Below, in pieces: positions 18,725 through 29,037 of a DNA stretch of 64,000 nt. Below the pieces are notes generated by a model that worked only from the letters and a program-made list of their open reading frames with translations, was not told the DNA's origin and did no database searches. The stretch is from the NCBI GenBank assembly GCA_016793445.1, contig JAEUME010000009.1:1-64000 (forward strand), given 5' to 3'. This stretch comes from Hyphomicrobium sp. GTDB taxonomy: Bacteria; Pseudomonadota; Alphaproteobacteria; Rhizobiales; Hyphomicrobiaceae. The first letter of the stretch is position 1. Every line of letters starts with the position of its first letter. The translations under genes were made by a program, and so were the position numbers.

Positions 18725-19906
18725 ATGGTGTTGCAAAGCTGCAATCGGACGGTGATGGCGGTGGCTCTTTCTGGAGCTGCAGGCCTAATCCTCACCCTTG
18801 CACCCCTCGCACCGTCCTGGGCCGCACCTGCGGACGCGGTTTTCACCATTGGCAACTACCCCGTCGATGCAGCCGATGCCAATGCGGTTGCCGCCAAGGA
18901 AAAGGCTCTGGCCGATGGTCAGCAAGCAGCCTTCCGTTCGCTGCTAAAGCGCATAGTGCCGGTTACGAACTACAAGGACCTGACGCGGCTCAAGGATATC
19001 AAGGCTTCCGAACTGATCTCGGGCGTTGCCGTGCTCAGCGAGCAGAATTCGTCGACCCGGTACATCGCCAGCCTCGATTTCACCTACCAGGCCGATGCTG
19101 TTCGCGGGTTGTTGCAGTCGCACGGCGTTCCCTTCGTGGAGATCCAGGCGCCAGCCGTCACGCTCGTGCCTGTCGTCCGGTCGAATGCAGAGGTCCTGCC
19201 CAGCACCGAGGCAAGCTCGGAGGTTTGGCAGCAGTCTTGGCGCGGGCTCGATCTCACACACACGCTGACGCCGCTCAAGCTCGAAGCCTTCAAGAGCGCG
19301 ATTCACAAGGACACCGTCGCCCTGCTGGCGAATGGCGATGATAGCGCAACGCGCATCCTGGCGGGCGAGTACGGAACCGACAAGGTCGTGCTTGCCATTT
19401 CCGAAATCGATACCGCCGCCAAGCGCCTCAACGTCACGCTCACTGGCAATGACGCGGTCGGGCCGCTCTACCTGAAACGCTCCTATCGCCTGCCGGATGA
19501 CGACATCGCATACGCTAGCGAGTTTGCGGCCGTCGTCTCGCTTGGCATCCTCGAGGGCCGTTGGAAGGCTGCGAAAGCAGCGCCAGCCGCCTCGTCTCCC
19601 GCCGCCACGGGCTACGGCGCGCCAGAGGCCCCACCCGTCTGGAGCACGACAGCCAGCCCCGCGCTTGGCCAGGAGGTGCGCATCGTCGCTGAGTTCAACA
19701 GCCTGGCACAGTGGAACGAGATCAGGACGCAGCTCCTCGAAACGCCAGGCGTGGAAAATCTTGCTATTTCCACCGTGTCGGCGCGAAGCGCTGATTTGGC
19801 TCTGCAATATCCCGGCGGCGCCCAGGCCCTTGCCAATGCCTTGGGCGGGCGTGGCCTGCGTCTGATCGATTCAGGTGCAGGTTGGACGTTGAGCGCAACC
19901 TATTAA
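18725..19906 (+). CDS. DUF2066 domain exported protein
   Basis: A 393-residue protein with an N-terminal signal peptide (residues 1-33; hydrophobic core VALSGAAGLILTLAPLAP, cleavage near SWAAPA). A DUF2066 domain covers most of the rest (AFRSLLKRIVP and DLTYQADAVRGLLQSHGVPF-like sequence near 105-125). A Pro/Ala-rich linker near 275-300 precedes a C-terminal RNA-recognition-like fold with VRIVAEFNSLAQWNEIR. DUF2066 proteins are envelope proteins of unknown function, commonly placed next to purM and hda in alphaproteobacteria, as here. Membership in the family is fairly sure, the role is not. Confidence 0.85.
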   Translation: MVLQSCNRTVMAVALSGAAGLILTLAPLAPSWAAPADAVFTIGNYPVDAADANAVAAKEKALADGQQAAFRSLLKRIVPVTNYKDLTRLKDIKASELISGVAVLSEQNSSTRYIASLDFTYQADAVRGLLQSHGVPFVEIQAPAVTLVPVVRSNAEVLPSTEASSEVWQQSWRGLDLTHTLTPLKLEAFKSAIHKDTVALLANGDDSATRILAGEYGTDKVVLAISEIDTAAKRLNVTLTGNDAVGPLYLKRSYRLPDDDIAYASEFAAVVSLGILEGRWKAAKAAPAASSPAATGYGAPEAPPVWSTTASPALGQEVRIVAEFNSLAQWNEIRTQLLETPGVENLAISTVSARSADLALQYPGGAQALANALGGRGLRLIDSGAGWTLSATY

Positions 19907-20142
19907 TTCGAAAAGATTTATTGCCGATGACACGAGCGCGGGGCGCAGGCCGCCCCCGTTTAAGGTGCGGATAAATTTGGCAACCCTCACAAGGCGTTCT
20001 CGACGTATGGCGCGCGCGGAGGCTAAAGTCTTATCGGGTCCCCTGCATTCCCGCAGGTGGTGCCCGATTGTTCCCACTTGCCGCATTCCGCGCTTCTCCA
20101 TCCGGGGCCGCGGTTGCCACAGTTTACAAGGTGCACAGTCGC

Positions 20143-20697
20143 GTGAGCATCCCTAATCTCATCACGCTCATGCGGGTGATCCTGGTTCCGGTCGTGTTCT
20201 GGTTGCTGGTCACCCAGCAACTCAAGGCCGCGTTTCTGGTATTTGTGCTTGCTGGGATTTCTGATGGCATCGACGGGTTCCTCGCCAAGCGGTTCCATTG
20301 GGAAACCGAGTTGGGCGCCTATCTCGACCCGATCGCCGACAAGCTGTTGATCGTCTGTATCTTCATCGCGCTGGGCGTGACGGACAAGCTGCCGTCCTGG
20401 ATCGTCATCGCCGTGGTCTCGCGCGACCTCCTCATCGTCATCGCCGTGGTCCTGTCGTGGCTGCTCGGCCATCCCACCCCCATGCGGCCCATCGCGGTCA
20501 GCAAGGCCAACACCGTGGCGCAGATCGTGCTCGCGGCGGTCGTCCTGGCGGACGAGGCCTTCGATCTGAAACTCAAGGGGCCGGTATTCGTGCTGATCTG
20601 GGTGACGGGCGGCCTCACCATCGCCTCGCTGATCGCTTATTTGCGGGTATGGTTGCGCCACATGACGCTGTATGAGTCCACGGGCTCAAAACAGTAG
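20143..20697 (+). CDS. CDP-alcohol phosphatidyltransferase
   Basis: A 184-residue integral membrane enzyme that transfers a phosphatidyl group from CDP-diacylglycerol to an alcohol. The CDP-OH-P signature DG-x2-G-x-K-R-x8-G-x3-D-x3-D is present as SDGIDGFLAKRF then LGAYLDPIADK, with an acidic set that binds the divalent metal. One position usually Ala is Gly. Several membrane helices follow. I place the start at GTG 20143 (VSIPNLITLMRVILVP), ten bases after AAGGTG; an ATG at 20068 is possible. It resembles PgsA (phosphatidylglycerophosphate synthase), but the exact acceptor is not proven. Confidence 0.88.
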   Translation: MSIPNLITLMRVILVPVVFWLLVTQQLKAAFLVFVLAGISDGIDGFLAKRFHWETELGAYLDPIADKLLIVCIFIALGVTDKLPSWIVIAVVSRDLLIVIAVVLSWLLGHPTPMRPIAVSKANTVAQIVLAAVVLADEAFDLKLKGPVFVLIWVTGGLTIASLIAYLRVWLRHMTLYESTGSKQ

Positions 20698-20750
20698 GAT
20701 GGCTTCACGGGGAGCCGTCCTATCCGCAAATCCGGGGGGAAAAACGGAAC

Positions 20751-21818
20751 ATGCAGCGCAACGTGCTTTTCTGGCTGGCGGTCGCGGCGGTTTTCCTTGT
20801 CGCGCTGAGCGTGCTGAGCCCCGTCCTGTTGCCATTCGTCGCCGGCCTGGTCATCGCCTATTTTCTGAACCCGGTGGTCGACCGATTGTCGGGCGCGGGG
20901 CTGCCGCGCGTCGTCTCGACCGTCCTGCTGCTCCTTGTCACGACAGCAGCTCTCGGCCTCGCCGTCTTCATGCTGCTGCCGCCGGCCATCGAGCAGGGCC
21001 GGCTGCTGCTGGAGGCGATGCCCTCGGAGGCCGAACGGCTCAGAGGCTTGCTGGAAAGTTCCGCGCGCGACTATTTGGGAGATCGCTATCCGCAGGCGCA
21101 GGAGAGCGTCAATCGCGCCATTGCTGGGATGACCGACGCGCTGCCCGCGCTCGCGGGCACCATAGCCCAATCTCTATGGAGCCAGGGGATGGCGGCCTTC
21201 AATTTCCTGTCGCTCATGCTGGTGACCCCGCTCGTCGCCTTCTATGCTCTGCTCGATTGGCCAAAACTTCTGGCAAAGGTCGATAGCTGGCTGCCGCGCT
21301 CCAACGCCGGCCAGATCCGCATGCTGGCGCACGAGATCGATCAGCGCGTGTCGGCTTTCATCCGCGGCCAAGGCGTCGTGTGCCTCGTGCTTGCGGCCTT
21401 CTATGCGGCGTGTCTCAGCGCGCTGGGGTTGCGCTATGGACTTCTCGTGGGTCTGCTGACAGGACTGTTCAGTTTCATCCCCTTCGCGGGGTGGGCCATG
21501 GGGCTGCTGACGGCAACGGGTCTGGCCATCGTGCAGTACTGGCCGCTCGTTACGCCGATCCTCATGGTTGTCGGCGTGTTTCTTGCGGGCCAGGCGCTCG
21601 ATGCGTCGTTGCTGAGTCCCCAGATCGTCGGTTCAAAGATAGGACTACATCCTGTTTGGCTGATTTTCTCGCTGCTCGTATTCTCGTATCTGTTCGGCTT
21701 CCTTGGCCTGCTGGTCGCGGTACCCGTGGCCGCGGCCATAGGCGTGCTGGTTCGCTTTGCGCTGGAAACCTATATGCGCTCGTCCATGTATCGCGGACCG
21801 GACGCGCCGGTCGCGTGA
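20751..21818 (+). CDS. AI-2E family (PerM-like) transporter
   Basis: A 355-residue inner-membrane protein with about seven to eight hydrophobic segments. It belongs to the AI-2E transporter/PerM family of exporters and antiporters. Typical segments are LSPVLLPFVAGLVIAYFLNP near the N-terminus and GLLTGLFSFIPFAGWAMGLL and SPQIVGSKIGLHPVWLIFSL near the C-terminus. The substrate is unknown; family members include quorum-signal and sodium/proton carriers. It lies between the phosphatidyltransferase and hdaA on the same strand, an arrangement common in Hyphomicrobiales. Confidence 0.92.
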   Translation: MQRNVLFWLAVAAVFLVALSVLSPVLLPFVAGLVIAYFLNPVVDRLSGAGLPRVVSTVLLLLVTTAALGLAVFMLLPPAIEQGRLLLEAMPSEAERLRGLLESSARDYLGDRYPQAQESVNRAIAGMTDALPALAGTIAQSLWSQGMAAFNFLSLMLVTPLVAFYALLDWPKLLAKVDSWLPRSNAGQIRMLAHEIDQRVSAFIRGQGVVCLVLAAFYAACLSALGLRYGLLVGLLTGLFSFIPFAGWAMGLLTATGLAIVQYWPLVTPILMVVGVFLAGQALDASLLSPQIVGSKIGLHPVWLIFSLLVFSYLFGFLGLLVAVPVAAAIGVLVRFALETYMRSSMYRGPDAPVA

Positions 21819-21852
21819 AGCTGGCGAATCCGCAGAAACCGTGAGAGACGCC

Positions 21853-22542
21853 ATGACGCCGCGTCAGCTCGCTTTTGACATCCCTCACCGGGCCGCCTTG
21901 GGACTGGAGGATTTTCTTGTCTCGCAGTCGAATGCGGCTGCCGTGTCCCTCGTCGACCGCTGGCCGGACTGGCCGGTGCGCGCCGCGGTGCTCGCAGGGC
22001 CTGCGGGCTCGGGCAAGACCCATCTTGTCAACGTCTGGCGCGCGAAGTCCCAGGCGCTCATCGTCGCGGCGTCGGACGTGACGACGCAGAACGTGCCGGA
22101 GCTTGCAGCGGCGGGCGCTCTCGCGGTCGAGGACATCAACAAGGGTCCGATCGACGAACGGGCGCTCTTTCACATTCTCAATCTTGTGCGTGAGCAGAGG
22201 TTGTTCGTACTGATGACAACGGCCACCCGGCCGGGCGATATGCACATCGGCCTTCCCGACTTCTCATCACGTTTCAAGGCGTTGCCGCTGGCGGAAATCG
22301 AGGCGCCTGACGATGCGCTTTTGTCGGCTGTTCTCGTTAAGCAGTTTGCCGACCGGCAGTTGACGGTGGACCCCGCCGTCATCGCGTATTGTCTGGTGCG
22401 CATGGAGCGATCGATGGACGCCGCCCGGCGCCTCGTTAACGAGATCGACGGCCTGGCACTCGCTTTGCGCAAGAGCGTCACGCGGTCCCTGGCCGCCAAG
22501 GCCTTGGATAACATTGCGGGGACGGGCAGGGGCCGGAATTGA
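21853..22542 (+). CDS. hdaA: DnaA-related regulatory protein (Hda/HdaA)
   Basis: A 229-residue single-domain AAA+ protein that promotes ATP hydrolysis on DnaA after initiation, together with the beta clamp. An N-terminal clamp-binding peptide is visible as RQLAFDIP. Walker A is GPAGSGKTHL near residue 55, and Walker B is LAVEDINKG. A sensor-type Arg region (FSSRFKAL) and a C-terminal lid helix bundle follow. It lacks the DnaA DNA-binding domain. The ATG at 21853 is preferred; a GTG at 21841 is possible. Its order after the PerM-like gene and before ppk is conserved in the group. Confidence 0.9.
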   Translation: MTPRQLAFDIPHRAALGLEDFLVSQSNAAAVSLVDRWPDWPVRAAVLAGPAGSGKTHLVNVWRAKSQALIVAASDVTTQNVPELAAAGALAVEDINKGPIDERALFHILNLVREQRLFVLMTTATRPGDMHIGLPDFSSRFKALPLAEIEAPDDALLSAVLVKQFADRQLTVDPAVIAYCLVRMERSMDAARRLVNEIDGLALALRKSVTRSLAAKALDNIAGTGRGRN

Positions 22543-22641
22543 GGCCTCTGGTGCGGCATGCGCATCGCCGCTGTCGCGTCATGATTGTGTTACAGTGCGC
22601 GTGGCAAGTCTGGCCAACCACCAAACGGAGTAATCAGGAAC

Positions 22642-24813
22642 ATGAGCGGGACGCGCGTCAAGCCGGACGAGAAGGCGCAGCTAGCCAAGCCGCCGGAGGG
22701 TTCCGATAGATTCTATAATCGCGAACTTTCCTGGCTCCAGTTCAACCGCCGTGTCCTTGAAGAGGCGCAGAACAAGAATCATCCCATTCTTGAGCGCTTA
22801 CGGTTCCTGTCGATTTCAGCGTCGAACCTCGATGAGTTCTACATGGTGCGCGCCGCCGGCGTGTATGGTCAGGTGAGGGCCGGCATCACGACCGTGTCGC
22901 AAGATGGGCTGACCCCCGTTCAGCAGCTCGATGCCATCAACAAGTTCGTTGCGGGCGTCGTCCGTGACAAGCAAGCCATCTGGCGGGATATCCGCGAGGA
23001 GCTATCGGTAGCCGGCATCCATGTCGTCGAGCCATCCCAGTTGACGGCTTCCGAGCAAGTCTGGCTCGAGAAGCTTTTCATGACGCATATCTTTCCAATT
23101 CTGACGCCCATTGCGGTCGATCCCGCGCATCCTTTCCCCTTCATTCTCAACAAGGGCCTCACCATCGTCGTCGAGATGCAACGGCGCTCCGACAGCGAGA
23201 CCATGAGCGGGCTTATTCCGATACCCGGGCAACTTGAGCGTTTCATTCGGCTGGAGCCGGATCCAAAGAAGCCAAAGGACGTGCGCTTCATTCAGTTGGA
23301 GTCCGTCATTGGCCTGTTTCTGGCGGAACTCTTCACTGGCTTCACGATCAAAAGCCAGGGCGCCTTCCGCATCCTGCGCGATAGTGACATCGAGCTTCAG
23401 GAAGAAGCAGAAGACCTCGTGCGTTCCTACGAAAGCCAATTGAAGCGGCGCCGGCGCGGCAACGTCATCCGGCTCGAGATCGAGGCGTCAATGCCCGATA
23501 AGTTGCGCCGCTTCGTCCTGGAAGAGCTGGAGGTGTCGGAGGAGAGCACATTCGTAAAGGGCGGCACGCTCGCACTCGCCGACACCACCCAACTCATCGT
23601 ATCCGATCGCGCCGACTTGATGTTCAAACCGTTCACGATCCGCTTTCCCGAGCGCATACGCGAATACAACGGCGACTGTTTCGCCGCCATCCGCAAGAAG
23701 CCGATTGTCGTCCATCATCCGTATGAGAGCTTCGACGTCGTTGTGCAGTTCCTGCGCCAGGCCGTCGCCGATCCCAACGTAATGGCCATCAAATGGACGC
23801 TGTATCGCACCTCGCGCGACAGCCCCATTGTTCATGCCTTGAAAGAAGCGGTCGAGGCGGGCAAGTCCGTGACGGCCGTCGTGGAATTGAAGGCTCGATT
23901 TGACGAAGCCGCCAACATCCGCTGGGCGCGCGATCTTGAAAGCGCGGGCGTGCACGTCGTCTATGGCTTCACCGAGCTCAAGACGCACGCCAAGCTCGGT
24001 ATCGCGGTGCGCCGCGAGGGAACCGAACTCACGACGTACTGCCACATCGGCACGGGCAATTACCATCCCCAGACGGCGCGTGTATATACGGATCTCTCTC
24101 TCTTCACGACGGATCCGGCCATCGCGCGCGACGTCACACGCATCTTCAACTTCGTGACCGGCTACGGCGAGCCTGCGGAGCTCGAATACATGGCGGCGAG
24201 CCCCCATGGCATCCGCAACCGGATCATGGAACATATCACCCAGGAAATTGCCAACGCCAAAGCCGGCAAGCCAAGCGGCATTTGGATGAAGATGAACTCC
24301 TTGGTCGATGCCAAGATCATCGAGGCGCTTTATGACGCCTCAAATGCAGGGGTGCCGATCGATCTCGTGGTTCGTGGCGTGTGCTGCCTGCGCCCCGGCA
24401 TTCCAGGATTGTCGGAGAACATTCGCGTAAAAAGCATCATCGGGCGGTTCCTGGAGCATGCCCGCATCTACTGTTTTGCGGCAGGGCATCCCTTGCCTTC
24501 TCCGGGCGCTGCCGTCTACATCAGTTCCGCCGACATGATGCCCCGCAATCTCGACCGGCGTGTCGAGGCCATGGTGCCGATCATGAACCCGACCGTTCAC
24601 GAGCAGGTGCTGAACCAGATCATGGCTGCCAATCTCAAAGACAATCAGCAGAGCTGGCGCATCAATGCCGATGGCACGGCGACGCGGCTTGCGCCGCAGC
24701 CGGGCGAGGAACCTTTTAATGCGCACAAGTATTTCATGACGAACCCCAGCCTGTCCGGCCGAGGCGAAGCGCTCAAGGAGCACTTCCCACCGCGTTTCAA
24801 CAAACCGGTGTGA
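22642..24813 (+). CDS. ppk1: Polyphosphate kinase 1
   Basis: A 723-residue PPK1 that makes long-chain polyphosphate from ATP. Domains in order are N ([20 protein letters not shown]), H, C1 and C2. Autophosphorylated and accessory His residues lie in [16 protein letters not shown] and [31 protein letters not shown] and [20 protein letters not shown] mark the C2 domain. The ATG at 22642 follows CAGGAAC; the frame opens at 22585 without family-like sequence. ppx starts 17 bases downstream, so synthesis and breakdown of polyphosphate are encoded in one operon. Confidence 0.98.
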   Translation: MSGTRVKPDEKAQLAKPPEGSDRFYNRELSWLQFNRRVLEEAQNKNHPILERLRFLSISASNLDEFYMVRAAGVYGQVRAGITTVSQDGLTPVQQLDAINKFVAGVVRDKQAIWRDIREELSVAGIHVVEPSQLTASEQVWLEKLFMTHIFPILTPIAVDPAHPFPFILNKGLTIVVEMQRRSDSETMSGLIPIPGQLERFIRLEPDPKKPKDVRFIQLESVIGLFLAELFTGFTIKSQGAFRILRDSDIELQEEAEDLVRSYESQLKRRRRGNVIRLEIEASMPDKLRRFVLEELEVSEESTFVKGGTLALADTTQLIVSDRADLMFKPFTIRFPERIREYNGDCFAAIRKKPIVVHHPYESFDVVVQFLRQAVADPNVMAIKWTLYRTSRDSPIVHALKEAVEAGKSVTAVVELKARFDEAANIRWARDLESAGVHVVYGFTELKTHAKLGIAVRREGTELTTYCHIGTGNYHPQTARVYTDLSLFTTDPAIARDVTRIFNFVTGYGEPAELEYMAASPHGIRNRIMEHITQEIANAKAGKPSGIWMKMNSLVDAKIIEALYDASNAGVPIDLVVRGVCCLRPGIPGLSENIRVKSIIGRFLEHARIYCFAAGHPLPSPGAAVYISSADMMPRNLDRRVEAMVPIMNPTVHEQVLNQIMAANLKDNQQSWRINADGTATRLAPQPGEEPFNAHKYFMTNPSLSGRGEALKEHFPPRFNKPV

Positions 24814-24830
24814 GAGGTTGAGCCTTCGTT

Positions 24831-26360
24831 ATGCAGATTGAGGACGCCATCGGTACCGACGGCCCAAATTCGGCGCTGGAACCCATCGGTGTGATCGATA
24901 TCGGATCGAACTCCGTCCGCCTCGTCGTGTACGAGGGTGCTGTGCGCTCCCCGACGCCGTTGTTCAATGAAAAGGTTCTGTGCGGCCTGGGGCGTTCGGT
25001 TGCAAGCACCGGCAGCCTTGCGCCTGATGCCGTCGAGCGGGCGATCCACGCCCTCGTGCGCTTCAAGGCCATTGCGCGGGTGCTTGGCGTGAAGAACATC
25101 AAGGCGATCGCCACGGCGGCGGTCCGGGAAGCCACCAACGGCGTGGAGTTCATCGCGCGTGGGGAGGCTGCGGCGGGCGTGCACATCGAGGTTCTATCGG
25201 GTGAAACCGAGGCGCGGCTTGCGGCTCAGGGCATCATGATGGGCTTCGTGTCTCCCGATGGTATCGCCGGCGACCTGGGAGGCGGCAGCCTTGAGCTGAT
25301 CGACGTTGTCGGCGAAACCTTGCGCGATGCGGCAACTCTCCCCCTCGGCGGGCTGCGGCTGATCGATACCACCGGCGCCAAGCTCGAGGCCGCCCTCGTG
25401 ACTGTTGATAACGCGCTTGCAACGCTGCCTTGGCTGACGCGCGGCAAAGGACGCATGCTCTACGCCGTCGGCGGTACTTGGCGTGCGCTTGCTAAACTGC
25501 ACATGGAATATCGCAACTATCCCCTGCGTGTCATGCACGGCTACCAGGTCGCGCCGCGTGAGATCGAAGAGTTCTGCGAGACATTGCGCAAAGGCAAGAA
25601 GCAAGGCGTGCCAACCTTGGATCGTGTTCCGAAGGCACGCCGCGAGGTGCTACCCTACGGCGCCTTGGTCCTCGAACGGCTGGTCAAGAAGATGCAGCCA
25701 AGTTCGGTCGTATTCTCTGTCTTCGGCATTCGCGAAGGCCTCATCTACGGACTGCTGTCGGAGCGCGAACGACATCGCGACCCGCTCATCAGCTTTGCCG
25801 AAGAGTATGCGACGATGCGGTCGCGCTCGCTCGATCATGCCCATGAGCTGTGCCAATGGACCGATCAGCTCTTCGCCGACCCCTCGTTGCAAGAGACCCC
25901 TGAAGAGCGGCGGCTGCGTCATGCGGCCTGCCTGTTGTCGGATGTTGGATGGCGCGCACATCCCGATTACCGGGCCGAGCAAAGTCTTGCCACGATTGCT
26001 CATGCGGCTCTGGCCGGTGTCGATCATGAGGGGCGTGTATTTCTCGCACTGTCGGTCTTCTTCCGCCATGAATTAGGCGAACTCGACACCGACAGCATGC
26101 CGGAGCGGCTGCGCGCGCTGGTGTCGAAGCGCGCCTTGCGGCGTGCGCGAATCGTTGGCGCGGCGGTGCGGACCGCACATATGCTCTCTATAGGCAAACC
26201 GGGCATTATTGGAGAAACTCCATTACTGCACGAGAACGGCAAGCTCATTCTCACCATTCCCAAGGCTTATGAAGGGCTCGATGGCGAACGCCTTCGCCGC
26301 CGCTTCGAGGCGCTGGCCAGTCTGGTGGGCCGGCAGGCGGTGGTTCGAATCGCGAATTGA
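24831..26360 (+). CDS. ppx: Exopolyphosphatase (Ppx/GppA family)
   Basis: A 509-residue protein of the actin-like ASKHA fold that releases orthophosphate from polyphosphate ends or converts pppGpp to ppGpp. Phosphate 1 loop: GVIDIGSNSVRLVVYE near residue 20. IATAAVREATNG follows, and GDLGGGSLELIDV is phosphate 2. A C-terminal HD-like helical domain (about 330-500) contains AACLLSDVGWRAHPDY. The length fits long alphaproteobacterial Ppx. It is the gene after ppk1, which favours exopolyphosphatase over the GppA activity. Confidence 0.95.
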   Translation: MQIEDAIGTDGPNSALEPIGVIDIGSNSVRLVVYEGAVRSPTPLFNEKVLCGLGRSVASTGSLAPDAVERAIHALVRFKAIARVLGVKNIKAIATAAVREATNGVEFIARGEAAAGVHIEVLSGETEARLAAQGIMMGFVSPDGIAGDLGGGSLELIDVVGETLRDAATLPLGGLRLIDTTGAKLEAALVTVDNALATLPWLTRGKGRMLYAVGGTWRALAKLHMEYRNYPLRVMHGYQVAPREIEEFCETLRKGKKQGVPTLDRVPKARREVLPYGALVLERLVKKMQPSSVVFSVFGIREGLIYGLLSERERHRDPLISFAEEYATMRSRSLDHAHELCQWTDQLFADPSLQETPEERRLRHAACLLSDVGWRAHPDYRAEQSLATIAHAALAGVDHEGRVFLALSVFFRHELGELDTDSMPERLRALVSKRALRRARIVGAAVRTAHMLSIGKPGIIGETPLLHENGKLILTIPKAYEGLDGERLRRRFEALASLVGRQAVVRIAN

Positions 26361-26472
26361 CGGGTATAAGGTCCCGCACGCATCCCCCTGTGGCCGCCAA
26401 TGTCCTGCGAGACGCCGCAATTCCTGCTAGAATGTTGATCATATCAAGGGCTGAAGCCTCACAAAGACATCC

Positions 26473-27384
26473 ATGAGCGAAAATCTTTACGACATCCTTG
26501 GCGTTTCGCGCCGCGCGTCGGATGATGAGATCCGGCGCGCGTTCCGCAAGCTCGCCAAGGAACTGCATCCTGACGTCAATCCCGGCAATCCGGCCGCAAA
26601 CGAACGCTTTAAGAAGGTTGCGGCCGCCAACGACATCCTTGGCGATCCTGACAAGCGCCGTCAGTACGACTCGGGCGAGATCGATGCCAAGGGCGAACCG
26701 CGGCGGCCACAGTGGCGCGCGGGGGCCAGCGGCCATCAAGCCGGCCATGCGCGTGCACGCACCCACTCGGGCGGCTTCGACGATTTCGGGTTTTCGGACA
26801 TTTTCTCCGACGTGTTTGGCGGCCGGGGTGCTGGTGCTGGGCGTGGATTTCCATCCAAGGGACAGGATCTGCGCTACACGCTGGAGGTCGATTTCGTTGA
26901 ATCGATCGTGGGCGCCAAGAAACGCGTGACGTTGCCGGAGGGCGGCGTTCTCGATTTGGCAGTGCCTGAAGGCGTGAGCGACGGACAGGTGTTGCGCTTG
27001 AAGGGCAAAGGCGCACATGGCCAGCATGGCGGCCCGCCCGGTGACGCACTCGTTGAGATCAAGGTCCGCGCGCATGGGCAGTTCAAGCGCCAGGGTGATG
27101 ACATTCTGGTTGAGGTGCCGATTACCATCGATGAAGCAGTGCTTGGCGCGAAGATCGAAGTGCCGACGGTTTCGGGCCGCGTGCAATTGACGATCCCCAA
27201 GGGCACCAGTTCGGGCAAGACGTTCCGGCTGAAGGGCAAGGGGGTCGCAAACCGCGCCACGGGCTCGACAGGCGATGAACTCGTGACGGTGAGGATCGTG
27301 CTGCCTGATCAGATCGACGAGAAGCTGTCGTACTTCTTGACCGTCTGGCGCCAGGATAACGCATACGATCCCGGACGGCGCTAG
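26473..27384 (+). CDS. J-domain chaperone (CbpA/DnaJ type without zinc finger)
   Basis: A 303-residue co-chaperone. The J domain is residues 4-66, with the HPD triad in ELHPDVNPG that stimulates DnaK ATPase. A Gly/Phe-rich linker (GGFDDFGFSDIFSDVFGG) spans about 95-120. Two beta-sandwich substrate-binding domains follow (about 130-290), in the typical LRLKGKG repeats. There is no CxxCxGxG zinc domain, which separates it from DnaJ proper. It follows ppx and has its own start at ATG 26473. It is terminated by a GC-rich hairpin. Confidence 0.93.
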   Translation: MSENLYDILGVSRRASDDEIRRAFRKLAKELHPDVNPGNPAANERFKKVAAANDILGDPDKRRQYDSGEIDAKGEPRRPQWRAGASGHQAGHARARTHSGGFDDFGFSDIFSDVFGGRGAGAGRGFPSKGQDLRYTLEVDFVESIVGAKKRVTLPEGGVLDLAVPEGVSDGQVLRLKGKGAHGQHGGPPGDALVEIKVRAHGQFKRQGDDILVEVPITIDEAVLGAKIEVPTVSGRVQLTIPKGTSSGKTFRLKGKGVANRATGSTGDELVTVRIVLPDQIDEKLSYFLTVWRQDNAYDPGRR

Positions 27385-27401
27385 AAAGGACTGAAAGAGT
27401 A

Positions 27402-27430
27402 CGGCCCGGAGGGGGCAGATCTCCGGGCCG
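27402..27430 (+). terminator. GC-rich hairpin after the J-domain gene
   Basis: A perfect 10-base stem, CGGCCCGGAG at 27402-27411 and CTCCGGGCCG at 27421-27430, lies 17 bases after the stop. There is no T-run, so it may slow polymerase or protect the 3' end rather than act as a full intrinsic terminator. Confidence 0.6.
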
Positions 27431-27600
27431 CTCGTGTTGCGGCGCGCTCGGGGGGAGGGGGGTGCGCACCGCCCGCGCTGCGTTGCCAAGCCCCCCGCAG
27501 AGGCGGCATTTCCGCAGCGTCAAACTCAAAAACGCGCAAGACCGTCCAATTCCGTCGCGGCAAAGCGAACAAAATCGCTAATTCTTAATTTCTATAGTTG

Positions 27601-28755
27601 TCAGCGTGTTGCGGGTACGGCGCGCACTTCGCCTTTTACCAGCGTGAGCGCCAAGTCGCCGCGCTTGAGCTTCAAGGCCGCCTCGCCAAACAGCGTGCGC
27701 CGCCAGCCTTTCAACGCCAGAACGTCCGGCTCGGCCTCCGTCGCAAGCCGCTCCAGATCCTCCGAGTCTGCGATCAGGCGCGGGGCAACGCCGTGCTCGG
27801 CCGCCGCTGACCGCAAAAGCACTTTCAGCAACTCCAGCGTGGCGGAGGCTTGGGCCGAGAGCGGCTCGCCACGATCGACCTTGGGCAGCAGTTTCATGTC
27901 GCGCTTGAGACCTCGCGCCACCACCTCGACGATTTCGCGTGCGCGGTGCGAGCGGGCAAAGCCATCGGACAGTGTGCGCAACTGGCCAAGCGCCTCGGTG
28001 GTGCCCGGCAGTTGGTTTGCGATGTCGTAGAGTGCCTCGTCGCGCAAAATGCGTCCGCGGGGAACGTCTTGTGCTTGGGCGAGACGTTCGCGCCAAGCGG
28101 CGAGCTCGATGAGCACGGCGAGAGGCTTCTTGCCCTTCACGCGCAGCTTCAGCCTCTGCCAGGCGCGTTCAGGATCGGCATCGTAGGTTGCCGGGTCGCA
28201 CAGGAGCGCCATCTCCTCAGCAACCCAAGGCATGCGGCCGGTGTTCGTAATGTCCTTCTGCAGGGCCTTGTAGACGTCGCGCAGATAGGTCACGTCACCG
28301 AGCGCATACGCAAGCTGCTTGTCGGAGAGCGGGCGGCGGCTCCAATCCGTAAAGCGCGAAGATTTGTCGAGATCGGCACCCGTGAGTTTCTTCACGAGGT
28401 TTACATAACTAATGCTTTCGCCAAATCCGCACACCATCGCGGCGACCTGTGTGTCGAAGATCGGCTCGGGGACTGCGCCCGTCTTGGCGAACGCGATTTC
28501 GATATCCTGGCGCGCGGCGTGGAAGACTTTGACGACGTCCCGGTTCGCCATCAGCGCGAAGAACGGCGCGAGGTTGATCCCTTCGGCGAGCGGATCGATT
28601 ACGGCTTCTGCGTTTGGTCCCGCCACCTGGATCAGGCAAAGCTGCGGCCAGTACGTCTGCTCACGCATGAACTCGGTATCGACAGTCGCGAAGGGATGGT
28701 GCGCGAGCTCGTTGCAGAGAATTTCAAGATCGCCGGTTGTCGTGATAAGTCGCAT
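27601..28755 (-). CDS. rnd: Ribonuclease D
   Basis: A 384-residue 3'-5' exoribonuclease that trims tRNA precursors. The DEDD exonuclease domain (about 1-170) has D and E in ATVDTEFMRE, D in FHAARQDIEIAF and D in QLAYALGDVTYLRDVY, so the catalytic set is complete. HRDC-type helical domains occupy about 200-370. The gene is convergent with the J-domain gene. ppk-ppx-rnd proximity is common in Hyphomicrobiales. Confidence 0.96.
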   Translation of the reverse strand: MRLITTTGDLEILCNELAHHPFATVDTEFMREQTYWPQLCLIQVAGPNAEAVIDPLAEGINLAPFFALMANRDVVKVFHAARQDIEIAFAKTGAVPEPIFDTQVAAMVCGFGESISYVNLVKKLTGADLDKSSRFTDWSRRPLSDKQLAYALGDVTYLRDVYKALQKDITNTGRMPWVAEEMALLCDPATYDADPERAWQRLKLRVKGKKPLAVLIELAAWRERLAQAQDVPRGRILRDEALYDIANQLPGTTEALGQLRTLSDGFARSHRAREIVEVVARGLKRDMKLLPKVDRGEPLSAQASATLELLKVLLRSAAAEHGVAPRLIADSEDLERLATEAEPDVLALKGWRRTLFGEAALKLKRGDLALTLVKGEVRAVPATR

Positions 28756-28885
28756 GATCAGATGCTAGTTCCTGAAAAGAAAAAATGGTGATTTAGCCGT
28801 AGCGGGATGGCATCCTAGCACCGCGCGCTGGCTGGCGTCAGGGAGCCATTCCGGGGTGCGCAAGCCGGGTCGAATCGCTTTGTAA

Positions 28886-28928
28886 AGTGCTTTGCGGAAA
28901 AGTGTGAACCCGGATTTTCTGATAACAA
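28886..28928. repeat. Dispersed intergenic repeat, diverged copy C
   Basis: The sequence from AGTGCTTTGCGGAAAAGTG to GATAACAAG follows copy A (17290-17332) with several substitutions and an insertion. It sits upstream of rnd in a region with no gene. It supports a repeat family rather than a chance match between the other two copies. Confidence 0.6.
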
Positions 28929-29037
28929 GTCCGCCAAACACGCCCCCGCCAAACACCACCATTGACCGGGGGTTCACCCGATTTCGAAGGCAGGACACGT
29001 CAAACTTGCTTAAATCGAGGGTGAACGGGGCCGGCTT

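Noticed and set aside
26251..27489. A 412-codon minus-strand frame opposite the J-domain gene
   Set aside because: It is a shadow of a conserved chaperone gene and runs through the terminator hairpin.
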